DNA from: Spirochaetota bacterium
GTDB taxonomy: Bacteria > Spirochaetota > UBA4802 > UBA5550
Direction of reading: 5' to 3'
NCBI GenBank assembly: GCA_003246895.1
Contig: QKCL01000024.1
Location: forward strand, 1 to 34,817
DNA length: 34,817 bases
This document shows, in pieces, positions 15,383 to 22,101 of this stretch; position 1 is the first letter of the stretch, and the number at the start of each line of letters is the position of its first letter. Made by a program: the position numbers and the translations under genes. The notes below the pieces were generated by a model, which was not told the origin of the DNA, did not search any database, and saw only the letters and a list, made by a program, of their open reading frames with translations.

Positions 15383-16336
15383 TTAGTCATAAACTTCTAC
15401 AAAACTTATCTTGTTACATTCAACAACAGCTTCTTTTATTTCGATATCCGGAGGAATTGAGCCTAAAATGTGCCGTACTGCTTTATAATCCCACAGTCTG
15501 GTCATGCGTGTTTTTCTGCATTGTGCCTGAATTATAACAAGGGAATTCAGGCACAGTTGTTCACATAACCAACACCGGCCGGCCTTGAGTTTGTCCGGAC
15601 AGTCCATTTTTACGGGTTCAACCTTGCAATATCCCCTTACAAATGACCTGGACACCCTGAAAAACCGTTTATTATTCTTAACTACTCCGTACAACCCCAG
15701 TAACTTCTTTTTCTCTTCATCCGAAAGAATCGCACCATATTTGGCTTTTAAAAATATAGCCTTAACACCAGTGAACCCCTTCAGGATGTATTTCAAAACA
15801 TAGTTAACCGCACCCTTACTGTAACACGCATCAACACTTGAAATATGTGGCCATTTGTCCTGGATACTCTTTACGAGTTCAGAATCATCAATAACACCAT
15901 GTTTGAATTTTTTTTGAGTCAGAGGGTTGTATTTATAATCTATGTGGTATCTGAAACAGAATTCTGTTTTGATTAAAAGATGAGCATGGGCCACACCTTT
16001 TCCGGTGGCCTCGACAGTTATAACATAATCGGTCATCCCGACAGTTGCATCTTTCCTGAGCCGGTCCATAAAATACCTGGTATCTTCGCCGAACTCCTCC
16101 CAGCTGCTACCGTTATCGGGATAAGTCAATGTTACATGGATTAAATTACTTACATTTTCATCAACATAAGTAATATCCTGCATTCGTTGTTTTATCTCTT
16201 TTATCCGTCCGTAAACCCTGCAATCATATGCACGGTTTCCACGCTTAGGGGCCAGAACTATTTCAGAGTTATCAAACTCTAAAAAATAAGTTTTGTTAAA
16301 ATGGTTGTCCAGATAATCAATGATTTCCTTGTCCAT
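15383..16336 (-). CDS. HUH-endonuclease rolling-circle replication initiator (Rep)
   Basis: 317 residues. Motif 1 HVTLTY (67-72), motif 2 GVAHAHLLI with the HxH metal pair His117/His119, and motif 3 YVLKYILKG (179-187) with Tyr179 as the likely nicking residue in a YxxK arrangement. These are the three hallmarks of single-Tyr HUH Reps in small phages and plasmids. A C-terminal Cys cluster (C246, C255, C258, C262) may bind zinc. Rep would nick one strand at the origin, stay bound to the 5' end and start rolling-circle synthesis. No helicase domain is present, so a host helicase is needed. There is no ribosome site before the ATG, and a hairpin precedes it (16352-16375), hinting at limited expression. 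Confidence 0.88.
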   Translation of the reverse strand: MDKEIIDYLDNHFNKTYFLEFDNSEIVLAPKRGNRAYDCRVYGRIKEIKQRMQDITYVDENVSNLIHVTLTYPDNGSSWEEFGEDTRYFMDRLRKDATVGMTDYVITVEATGKGVAHAHLLIKTEFCFRYHIDYKYNPLTQKKFKHGVIDDSELVKSIQDKWPHISSVDACYSKGAVNYVLKYILKGFTGVKAIFLKAKYGAILSDEEKKKLLGLYGVVKNNKRFFRVSRSFVRGYCKVEPVKMDCPDKLKAGRCWLCEQLCLNSLVIIQAQCRKTRMTRLWDYKAVRHILGSIPPDIEIKEAVVECNKISFVEVYD

Positions 16337-16345
16337 AGAGAAAAC

Positions 16346-16375
16346 GGAAAAAGGGCCAGTAAAAAAACTGTCCCT
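16346..16375 (-). terminator. Hairpin with U-run before rep (attenuator candidate)
   Basis: AGGG-C-CAGT (16352-16360) and ACTG-T-CCCT (16367-16375) form an eight-pair stem with one internal mismatch and a six-base A/T loop. Read leftward toward rep it is followed by five U. It sits between the 71-residue gene and rep, so it could cut Rep level or terminate most transcripts. Confidence 0.55.
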
Positions 16376-16384
16376 TTAATCCTC

Positions 16385-16600
16385 TTATTTTCCGGCTGAA
16401 CGAATGAAATCAATAAGTTGAGTGCGTTTATTTTTTACCGTGGTTTCGTCTTCATTGGAGAACCAGACCCAGTTGTCCTTCCCTCCTCCGCAATCGACAA
16501 AAAACATGTGTTTATTTTTATCCTTCTTAAAAAATACGTTTGATACTTTCCTGATGTTTTCAACAACAAGAAGATTGTTACTCAGTTCACATGTTTGCAT
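16385..16600 (-). CDS. Small prophage protein (71 aa) upstream of rep
   Basis: 71 residues, supported by a strong AAGGAGG five bases before the ATG. The middle (NKHMFFVDCGGGKDNWVWFSNEDE) suggests a small beta sheet; there is no membrane span. Not recognised. In small phages the position before rep is often held by ssDNA-binding or regulatory proteins, so a small nucleic-acid-binding beta protein is possible. Confidence 0.65.
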   Translation of the reverse strand: MQTCELSNNLLVVENIRKVSNVFFKKDKNKHMFFVDCGGGKDNWVWFSNEDETTVKNKRTQLIDFIRSAGK

Positions 16601-16605
16601 GGGAA

Positions 16606-16756
16606 CCTCCTTGATTATTAATATTGTGGTCTTAGCAGTTTATTTTGAGGGGAGGAGCTTTTCACACTCCCCCCTCCGGCTGTTTTGCTCTCACCGCACT
16701 GCACACCGGCCCCTTTAAAACTGATGCGCAGTGATCTGACAGCAAAAATGCTGTCA
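16606..16756. other. Hairpin-rich non-coding segment, candidate rolling-circle origin
   Basis: A 150-base gap in an otherwise packed element. At 16609-16622 CTTGATTATTAATA resembles the phiX174 gene A cleavage region (CTTGATATTAATA) with one extra base. GAGGGG near 16646-16651 can pair with CCCCTC near 16673-16678. TGACAGC (16737-16743) pairs perfectly with GCTGTCA (16750-16756) across an AAAAAT loop. TAATATTGTGGT (16619-16630) recurs at 14539-14550, in the other large prophage gap. Nick site plus hairpin close to rep is typical of rolling-circle origins. The last hairpin could also be a terminator of the 60-residue gene. Confidence 0.45.
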
Positions 16757-16936
16757 TTTATATTCTTGTTCTAACCCCTCAACAAACTCTTTAATCTGTT
16801 TGAGGGCATCCACTCGGCCTTCATAAAAACGAATGTTTTTAAAATCCTCTGTACTGGATGCTGCATTGAAACACTGCTCCGCAATTTTCAAATCTGACTT
16901 AATTGTCAATACTAGTCTGTCATATTTTACTGACAT
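16754..16936 (-). CDS. Small helical prophage protein (60 aa)
   Basis: Reading from the ATG at 16936 gives MSVKYDRLVLTIKSDLKIAEQ and a helical remainder ending VEGLEQEYK. A GTG four codons upstream lies inside the GGGGGAG ribosome-site region, so I prefer the ATG. Function unknown. It is the second gene from the right end of the element and ends on the hairpin at 16737-16756. Confidence 0.55.
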   Translation of the reverse strand: MSVKYDRLVLTIKSDLKIAEQCFNAASSTEDFKNIRFYEGRVDALKQIKEFVEGLEQEYK

Positions 16937-16950
16937 GGTCTCCCCCACTA

Positions 16951-17109
16951 TTACATTGATTTTAAAACTTTAAGAATCTCGTCCTTAACGTCTCCCTGGA
17001 CAATTTGAATTATTTCCATTTTGGAATATGATTTTTCAGGAAGTTTTTTTTGAAGGCGGGTAACAATAAGGCTTTCAAGTTCGTTAATCATTTTGTCGAT
17101 AATATCCAT
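16951..17109 (-). CDS. Small prophage protein (52 aa), first gene at right end
   Basis: An ATG at 17109 opens 52 codons to a TAA at 16951: MDIIDKMINELESLIVTRLQ, then a lysine-rich stretch and a helical end (MEIIQIVQGDVKDEILKVLKSM). It is amphipathic and helical throughout, like small regulators or Rep partners, but is not recognised. AAGG lies ten bases upstream. The next gene starts 14 bases on. Its promoter region holds an 18-bp palindrome and the right att site. Confidence 0.55.
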   Translation of the reverse strand: MDIIDKMINELESLIVTRLQKKLPEKSYSKMEIIQIVQGDVKDEILKVLKSM

Positions 17110-17121
17110 ATGGGTTTATCC

Positions 17122-17139
17122 TTATTAAAATTTTAATAA
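17122..17139. promoter_or_regulatory. Perfect 18-bp palindrome at right end (operator candidate)
   Basis: TTATTAAAATTTTAATAA is a perfect palindrome. Flanking GGGTTTA (17112-17118) and the ACCC at 17140-17143 extend the symmetry with a short insertion. It lies 13 bases upstream of the first Rep-operon gene and seven bases from the degenerate XerC arm of attR, so it could be the operator of the early operon or a hairpin involved in att folding in single-stranded DNA. Confidence 0.5.
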
Positions 17140-17145
17140 ACCCTA

Positions 17146-17173
17146 TGTGAACATATGATATATTATGTCTCAT
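17146..17173 (+). other. Right prophage junction (attR), dif-like with degenerate XerC arm
   Basis: TGTGAACATAT (17146-17156) occupies the XerC-arm position but matches the left arm at only about four of eleven bases. GATATA (17157-17162) and TTATGTCTCAT (17163-17173) are identical to the left site, and the identity runs on through TAGG to 17177. This half-conserved structure is what XerCD-using phages show at the end that carries the phage arm. Confidence 0.78.
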
Positions 17174-17192
17174 TAGGAAATATTTTATTAAC

Positions 17193-17224
17193 TTGACATG
17201 TTTTCTTTAGATTAAAAATATATA
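17193..17224 (+). promoter_or_regulatory. Probable trkAH promoter
   Basis: TTGACA at 17193-17198 is followed by a very AT-rich tract with AATATA at 17217-17222 (18-base spacing) and TATATA at 17219-17224. It begins 16 bases after attR, so the prophage inserted without cutting the promoter of the host operon. Confidence 0.5.
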
Positions 17225-17275
17225 TATAAAAATAGTTTATATTTGAATATATATAAAATACCCGGGTTATATAAA

Positions 17276-18628
17276 ATGAATGTAGTTATTCTAGGAGCCG
17301 GAGTTGTTGGCTTTCAGGTTGCTGAAATACTTATTTCTGAGGGGCATGATGTTGTGCTCATTGAAAAAAATCCCAACAGAGCCAAATATGCCTCAAGCCA
17401 TCTTGACTGTCTTATCATAAATGAAGAGGGAAATAATATAAGGACCCTTAAAAAAGCCAACATAGAAAAGGCAGACCTTTTTCTTAGTGTCGCAGATTCA
17501 GATGAAGTAAACATGATTGCATGCGGCCTCATTGAAAGTGAATTCAATGTACCTATTAAAATTGCACGTGTCCGAAATCTTTATTACTCCAGTACCAAAA
17601 TAACAGAAAAATCATTTCTCGGAATCGATTTTATCGTAAATTCTGAAGTTGAGACGTCAAGGCTCATTGCAAATACTGTAGCCCTGGGCGCAAACAGTGA
17701 TGTAATGATGTTTGAAAATACAAATGTTCAGATGAGGAACTATGTCGTAAGCGGGAGTTCTTTCTTTAACAAAAAAAATCTGAAGGACATTAAATCCCTT
17801 ATAAGTTCAAAGAATAAATTTTTAATTGCCGGTATCTCAAGAGGTGATGAATTTATAATTCCCTCAGGAGAGACTCAAATTCTGGAAAACGATAACCTCT
17901 ATCTCCTTGCAACAAAAAAAACTCTTACCGAGATTTTTATTGAGAGCGGAAAAAAAAGTGAAAAACTCGGAAAAATTCTGATTGTGGGGGGTGGGCGTAT
18001 TGGAAGCCTAGTTGCTTCCTATCTTACACGCACAGGGAGGAAAGTAACAATAATCGACAATAATTATGAAAGATGCAAGGAGCTGTCTGAACAGTTCCCC
18101 TCCTCTCTCATTCTACATGCTGATATTTCCGATGAGGAGATATTTGAGGATGAAAAACTGTACAACTATGACCTCGTGATAACAACGACAAACAGACAGG
18201 AGCTGAATATATTAACAGCAGTATATTCCAAGAGCAAAGGGATTAAAAGGGCAATTTCACTTGTGAATCAGACAAATTATCTTCCCATGTCAAGTCAGCT
18301 TGGTATAGATGTTACAGTGAGCCCGAAGAACTGTACTGTTGATGCAATCATGAAATTTATAAGGAGAGGCAATATAAAAAGTGTACACAGTCTTTTTGAT
18401 GGAAAGGCTGAAGTTATTGAATTTTTTATTACCGACAATAGTCCTCTTTCCGGTCAGTCTCTGAAAAATATACGCTTCCCCGAAGATTGCCTTATACTGT
18501 CAGTCTTGCGGAATGATGAGAATATCATACCTGATGGAAGCTTTATTCTTCAGGGAAATGACACTGTTATAACGATTGCAAAGAAGAAATCTATTCAAAA
18601 ACTTGAAGAAGTATTTTTAACCAAATAA
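17276..18628 (+). CDS. trkA: Trk potassium uptake system NAD-binding regulator TrkA
   Basis: 450 residues from the ATG at 17276. An in-frame TTG 11 codons upstream is rejected because the Rossmann strand starts right at MNVVILGAGVVG. The protein has two RCK units, each with a nucleotide-binding N-part (GAGVVG near 6-11; GGGRIG near residue 240) and a C-part ending in the TrkA_C pattern (GQSLKNIRFPEDCLILSVLR, GNDTVITIAKK). TrkA forms a cytoplasmic ring that binds NAD(H)/ATP and gates the TrkH channel. trkH follows after 11 bases in the same operon. The length is standard for TrkA. Confidence 0.95.
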   Translation: MNVVILGAGVVGFQVAEILISEGHDVVLIEKNPNRAKYASSHLDCLIINEEGNNIRTLKKANIEKADLFLSVADSDEVNMIACGLIESEFNVPIKIARVRNLYYSSTKITEKSFLGIDFIVNSEVETSRLIANTVALGANSDVMMFENTNVQMRNYVVSGSSFFNKKNLKDIKSLISSKNKFLIAGISRGDEFIIPSGETQILENDNLYLLATKKTLTEIFIESGKKSEKLGKILIVGGGRIGSLVASYLTRTGRKVTIIDNNYERCKELSEQFPSSLILHADISDEEIFEDEKLYNYDLVITTTNRQELNILTAVYSKSKGIKRAISLVNQTNYLPMSSQLGIDVTVSPKNCTVDAIMKFIRRGNIKSVHSLFDGKAEVIEFFITDNSPLSGQSLKNIRFPEDCLILSVLRNDENIIPDGSFILQGNDTVITIAKKKSIQKLEEVFLTK

Positions 18629-18639
18629 TTAAGAAGAAA

Positions 18640-20091
18640 ATGAATATTAAATTTGTACTAAAAATAATTTCAAGACTCATTCTCATAATTTCAGTCTTTT
18701 TACTGATTCCTCTGGGTATATCTTTTTACTACAAGGAAGAGAATGCCCTTCGTGCAATAATAATTACAATTTTAATTTCTCTTTTTACTTTTATATTCAT
18801 ATCTCTTCTTTTTAGAAATGTTAAAGAGAATGCTCTTTCCACCAGAGATGGCTTTCTTTTTGTGACATTCAGCTGGATAATAATTTCATTAATTGGAGCC
18901 CTTCCCTTTTATCTTTCCGGTGCTATGCCGTCTTTCGTAGATGCATATTTTGAAACCATTTCCGGGTTTACAACAACCGGTGCTTCTGTTCTGACAAATA
19001 TTGAGGCAATGGAAAAATCACTTCTTTTCTGGCGTGCCCTCACCCATTGGCTTGGCGGTATGGGTATTGTTGTACTTTCTGTTGCATTGCTTCCATTGCT
19101 GGGTATAGGCGGGCTGCAGCTGCTCAAGGCTGAGGCACCAGGGCCGACTGTTGACAAGATTACTCCTCGGATAAAGGAAACTGCCAAGTTGCTCTGGTAT
19201 ATTTATGCCGGAATTACTCTTACTGAAACAATTCTTCTCATGGCGGGCGGAATGAATCTGTTCGATTCCTTGACTCATACATTTGCAACAGTAGCCACTG
19301 GAGGTTTTTCTCCCAAAAATACCAGCGTTGCTCATTATAACTCCGCATATATAGACATAGTCATGACCGTATTTATGGTAATGGCTGGTGTGAATTTCAA
19401 TCTTCATTTTAGGTTTCTTACTGGAAGAACTAAACAGCTATTGAGGGATTCTGAGTTCAAGGCATATCTTTTTATTTTCGCCGCAGCTACCGTTCTTGTT
19501 GCATTTAATCTTTATGGAAAAAGTTACAAGACCTTATTTGACTCTTTCAGATTCGCCGGATTTCAGGTGGCCTCGATATTAACCACAACCGGTTTCGCAA
19601 CGGCTGATTATGAGATCTGGCCATATTTCAGTCAGATGATTCTTTTCTTTCTAATGTTCATCGGTGGATGTTCCGGTTCGACAGGGGGCGGTGTAAAAGT
19701 TATAAGAATAGTATCCTTGCTGAAGCAGGGGTTGAATGAAATGAAGTACCTGCTTCACCCTAGAGGAGTATTCACATTGAGGATAAGCGGAATTCCGGTA
19801 AAAAAGGACGTTATATATGCAATTTCTGGATTCTTTTTTCTCTATATTTTCATGCTGCTCCTTACAACATTTGTTGTAGCTACATCGAATAATGATGTAT
19901 TCACATCCTTTACTACAGCATTGGCCACACTTGGAAACATCGGACCGGGTTTTGGACTTGTTGGTCCTACAGATAATTACAGCATATATCCAGCCTACGT
20001 TAAGGCATTCTTGTGCTTTTCAATGCTTGTTGGAAGGCTTGAACTCTATACGGTACTTATACTTTTCACGAGGAGATTCTGGAAAAATTAA
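18640..20091 (+). CDS. trkH: Trk potassium transporter membrane subunit TrkH
   Basis: 483 residues with about ten hydrophobic segments. Four pore-loop signatures are visible: TTTGASVL, TVATGGFS, TTTGFATADYE and TLGNIGPGF, each carrying the selectivity-filter Gly of the TrkH/KtrB superfamily. Imports K+ across the inner membrane with TrkA as gating ring. Its stop is 12 bases from the convergent end of ispF, and no terminator hairpin is evident between them. Confidence 0.96.
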   Translation: MNIKFVLKIISRLILIISVFLLIPLGISFYYKEENALRAIIITILISLFTFIFISLLFRNVKENALSTRDGFLFVTFSWIIISLIGALPFYLSGAMPSFVDAYFETISGFTTTGASVLTNIEAMEKSLLFWRALTHWLGGMGIVVLSVALLPLLGIGGLQLLKAEAPGPTVDKITPRIKETAKLLWYIYAGITLTETILLMAGGMNLFDSLTHTFATVATGGFSPKNTSVAHYNSAYIDIVMTVFMVMAGVNFNLHFRFLTGRTKQLLRDSEFKAYLFIFAAATVLVAFNLYGKSYKTLFDSFRFAGFQVASILTTTGFATADYEIWPYFSQMILFFLMFIGGCSGSTGGGVKVIRIVSLLKQGLNEMKYLLHPRGVFTLRISGIPVKKDVIYAISGFFFLYIFMLLLTTFVVATSNNDVFTSFTTALATLGNIGPGFGLVGPTDNYSIYPAYVKAFLCFSMLVGRLELYTVLILFTRRFWKN

Positions 20092-20103
20092 AACATCATA
20101 TCT

Positions 20104-20607
20104 TTAGATAGATATAAGAGAAGATGCATAGACCGCTATGCCTTCCCCACGTCCTGTGAACCCAAGTTTTTCGCTTGTTGTTGCTTTAATGCCGATCTGT
20201 TCTATTGAAACCTCAGAAAAAAAAGTTTCTGATATTTTTTCTTTCATTTTGTCTATATATGGGGAGAGTTTAGGCTTTTCACATATAATAGTACTGTCAA
20301 TATTAATTATCTGAATTCCCTTTTCCCTAATTAGCCTGTATACTTTATTAAGAAGAATTGTGCTGTCTATGTCTTTGTATGATTCATCATCATCAGGAAA
20401 TAAAACACCAATGTCCGGTAGATTCGCCGGACTCAGGATTGAATCAATTATTGCATGAATCAAGACATCAGCGTCTGAATGGCCTTTCAGACCAAGATGG
20501 TAGTCAATTGTAATACCACCTAAAACCAGAGGCCTGTTTTCTGTGAAGGAATGAACATCAAAGCCATTACCTACTCTTAAATTGTATATATTAGAGATTG
20601 AAGACAT
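20104..20607 (-). CDS. ispF: 2-C-methyl-D-erythritol 2,4-cyclodiphosphate synthase IspF
   Basis: 167 residues, normal length. RVGNGFDVHSF carries the metal-binding DxH, GHSDADVLIHAI the next ligand His, FPDDDESYKDIDS the substrate loop, and TSEKLGFTGRGEGIAVYA the C-terminal signature. It converts CDP-ME-2-phosphate to MEcPP in the MEP route to isoprenoids. Its start overlaps the end of the STAS gene by 17 bases, so the two are co-transcribed. The start is fixed by lack of other Met or GTG before the conserved RVGNGFDVH. Confidence 0.95.
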   Translation of the reverse strand: MSSISNIYNLRVGNGFDVHSFTENRPLVLGGITIDYHLGLKGHSDADVLIHAIIDSILSPANLPDIGVLFPDDDESYKDIDSTILLNKVYRLIREKGIQIINIDSTIICEKPKLSPYIDKMKEKISETFFSEVSIEQIGIKATTSEKLGFTGRGEGIAVYASSLISI

Positions 20608-20890
20608 CTGAAAGTGAGCTTAATTTCAGGACATTGAGCACCTTTGAGCTGACTTTTTCCATTTTAAGTGCCTTTTCTTTTTTCTTCTGAAGCTTAAGCA
20701 GGCTGATTAATACACCTACACCTGATGAATCAATATAATCAACATCTGAAAGGTCTATTTCAATATCTTTATCAAAGTTCTGACCGACTTCAAAAAGTTT
20801 CTGTTTAAAAGTCTTGATGGTCATCATTTCAATGTCACCATGAACTGTTATTATTACAAGATTATCATTTTCCTGAATATCTATTTCCAT
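20591..20890 (-). CDS. STAS-domain anti-sigma factor antagonist
   Basis: 99 residues from the Met at 20890, chosen because AAGGA lies eight bases upstream; a Met two codons earlier would have only a two-base gap. VHGDIEMMTIKTFKQKL is the first STAS block, and IDLSDVDYIDSSGVGVLISL carries the DSSG motif with the Ser that partner kinases phosphorylate. Members bind anti-sigma/HPK-like kinases and release a sigma factor or stressosome output. No kinase or phosphatase lies beside it here; the only neighbour in the operon is ispF. Confidence 0.92.
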   Translation of the reverse strand: MEIDIQENDNLVIITVHGDIEMMTIKTFKQKLFEVGQNFDKDIEIDLSDVDYIDSSGVGVLISLLKLQKKKEKALKMEKVSSKVLNVLKLSSLSDVFNL

Positions 20891-21004
20891 AGACATATTC
20901 CTTATTTATATACTTTTTTATAAAATACAGGGTGTTAATAATAAGTCAAATAAATTTTTTCAGCATACAACTTTAAATATTTCATTTCAACTGTTCTTGT
21001 TTGT

Positions 21005-21037
21005 TTGTTAACCTTTTCTTTTTAAAAAGGTTGACAA
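21005..21037 (+). promoter_or_regulatory. BirA operator overlapping the promoter of the FAS-like/bioF operon
   Basis: TTGTTAACC (21005-21013), 15 bases, GGTTGACAA (21029-21037). The arms are inverted repeats at eight of nine positions, and the motif and spacing match the known bacterial BirA box TTGTAAACC-N14/15-GGTTTACAA. The right arm contains TTGACA (21031-21036), a -35 element with AAGAAT at 21055-21060 (18-base spacing) as a possible -10. Biotinoyl-AMP-loaded BirA bound here would block transcription. A BirA with an N-terminal HTH is encoded at 26750-27721. Confidence 0.85.
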
Positions 21038-21073
21038 AAGGGTGACGTAAAAACAAGAATATTTCATAATGCT

Positions 21074-21373
21074 ATGAAAGAAGTGATTAATAATACCGTT
21101 TTATTTGATGAAAATGACTCTATCTATAAAGTACACTTTCCGGATTGTCCTGTTGTTCCAGGCAGTATAATTATAGATATGTTTTTAAAAGTTGTTATTT
21201 CTTCCAGGTCTGATTGCAGATATGAAGTTGGAAATTTTAATTTTATGAAATTCGTCATGCCCGGCCTTTATAGTTTTTCAATTGAATTTGAAAGTGGAGC
21301 TGCCAGATGCAGACTATACAGAGACAGTGAGCTCCTTTCTAAGGGAGTAATTGAATATGAAGCCGTCATCTAA
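21074..21373 (+). CDS. Short FabZ/FabA-like hotdog protein, predicted 3-hydroxyacyl-ACP dehydratase
   Basis: 99 residues. VHFPDCPVVPGSIIIDM (19-35) corresponds to the FabZ helix motif HFPGxPVMPGVLIIE: His20 is present, the Gly after HFP is Asp, and the catalytic Glu position holds Asp34. The rest forms the hotdog strands but is shorter than the usual 140-150 residues, so it probably needs a partner subunit. A second hotdog protein is encoded at 24301 in the same operon. The predicted role is dehydration of a 3-hydroxyacyl-ACP. First gene of a seven-gene operon; it starts 36 bases after the BirA box and lacks a clear ribosome site. Confidence 0.72.
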   Translation: MKEVINNTVLFDENDSIYKVHFPDCPVVPGSIIIDMFLKVVISSRSDCRYEVGNFNFMKFVMPGLYSFSIEFESGAARCRLYRDSELLSKGVIEYEAVI

Positions 21374-22079
21374 AAATAACAGAATTCTTATTTTAGGGGG
21401 AACCTCGACACTTGCTCTTGAACTTGCCAAAAGATTGCTTGATGGAAAATTTTTTTACCCTATTCTTACGTTTAGAAGTCAATCCGGACAAAATAGGATA
21501 AACCATACTCTTGCAGAGCATTGCGGAAAATTTGGCACTGTCCATTTTGATCTGTCTAATCCGGAAACGTTTAATGAATGTGTCAGGATTAATTCATCAT
21601 ATATAGTTGATTTTGCACATTCAGATTATGAATCACTCATAGCTTCTTCTGATCCGGATAAAGTTGCTGAATATTTTAATACTAACGTTTCTAACCGTGC
21701 AATTTTTTTGAGAGAAGTATCGAGATATATGTTGTTAGGACGCTTCGGAAGACTTGTCTATGTATCTTCTGCAGCAGCGGTAAGGCCTAATCCGGGACAG
21801 GGATTTTATGCTGCAGCGAAAACCGCATCCGAAATTCTTTATAAATCAGTAGGTTGTGAACTTTCATCTAAAGGGGTGACAACAGTCAATGTAAGACCTG
21901 GGTATATCAGAGCCGGAAGAGGAAAAGATTATCTTGAGAAACATGCATCGGTCAGTACTGACTATATTGTATCTGAAAAGGATGTTGCAGATACTATTAT
22001 TTTCCTTTTGTCAGATAGTGCGTGCAGGATTAACGCAGCAGAGATTGTAATGGATGGCGGAATGTCATCTTTAAAATAA
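21357..22079 (+). CDS. Short-chain dehydrogenase, FabG-like 3-oxoacyl-ACP reductase
   Basis: 240 residues from the ATG at 21357 (GGGAG nine bases upstream); it overlaps the previous gene by 17 bases. LILGGTSTLALELAK (11-25) is an altered nucleotide-binding loop, VYVSSAAAV supplies the catalytic Ser near 137, and FYAAAKTASE gives Tyr151 and Lys155. The C-terminus has the PGYI and GxxMxxDGG elements of FabG-type enzymes. Expected reaction: NAD(P)H reduction of 3-oxoacyl-ACP to the 3-hydroxy form. The glycine motif is GGTSTLA rather than GxxxGIG, so cofactor preference cannot be read off. Confidence 0.82.
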   Translation: MKPSSKNNRILILGGTSTLALELAKRLLDGKFFYPILTFRSQSGQNRINHTLAEHCGKFGTVHFDLSNPETFNECVRINSSYIVDFAHSDYESLIASSDPDKVAEYFNTNVSNRAIFLREVSRYMLLGRFGRLVYVSSAAAVRPNPGQGFYAAAKTASEILYKSVGCELSSKGVTTVNVRPGYIRAGRGKDYLEKHASVSTDYIVSEKDVADTIIFLLSDSACRINAAEIVMDGGMSSLK

Positions 22080-22101
22080 TGAAATTTAAAGGGGTTGAAT
22101 A

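Larger units (their letters stand above)
6408..17177. mobile_element. XerCD-type integrated tailless prophage with HUH Rep (about 10.75 kb)
   Basis: Direct repeats of 21 bp at 6408-6428 and 17157-17177 bound a block of about 20 small, overlapping genes. All but one run leftward, and the flanking host genes are unrelated. Inside are an HUH Rep, small basic proteins, single-span membrane proteins, a collar-domain receptor-binding protein and two peptidoglycan enzymes. No integrase, terminase, portal, tail, Zot or Walker-A protein is visible. The unit length is 10,749 bp. The organisation resembles small tailless phages with internal membranes (FLiP, about 9 kb ssDNA; PM2, about 10 kb dsDNA) more than filamentous or tailed phages. 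Whether the virion genome is single- or double-stranded cannot be told from the sequence. Confidence 0.85.

Noticed and set aside
6408-17177. Filamentous (inovirus) prophage, suggested by dif integration and an HUH Rep
   Set aside because: No Zot/pI-type ATPase with Walker A, no small major coat protein with signal peptide in the expected order, and two wall-degrading enzymes plus a collar-domain spike are present, which filamentous phages do not need.
17243-17275. TTG start giving trkA 11 additional residues
   Set aside because: The Rossmann strand of TrkA begins at the ATG at 17276, and the extra residues would come from AT-rich leader sequence without a ribosome site.
21065-21076. CATAAT at 21065-21070 as -10 of the FAS-like/bioF operon
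   Set aside because: Transcription would start at or inside the ATG at 21074. AAGAAT at 21055 with the TTGACA inside the BirA box is more workable, though still weak.
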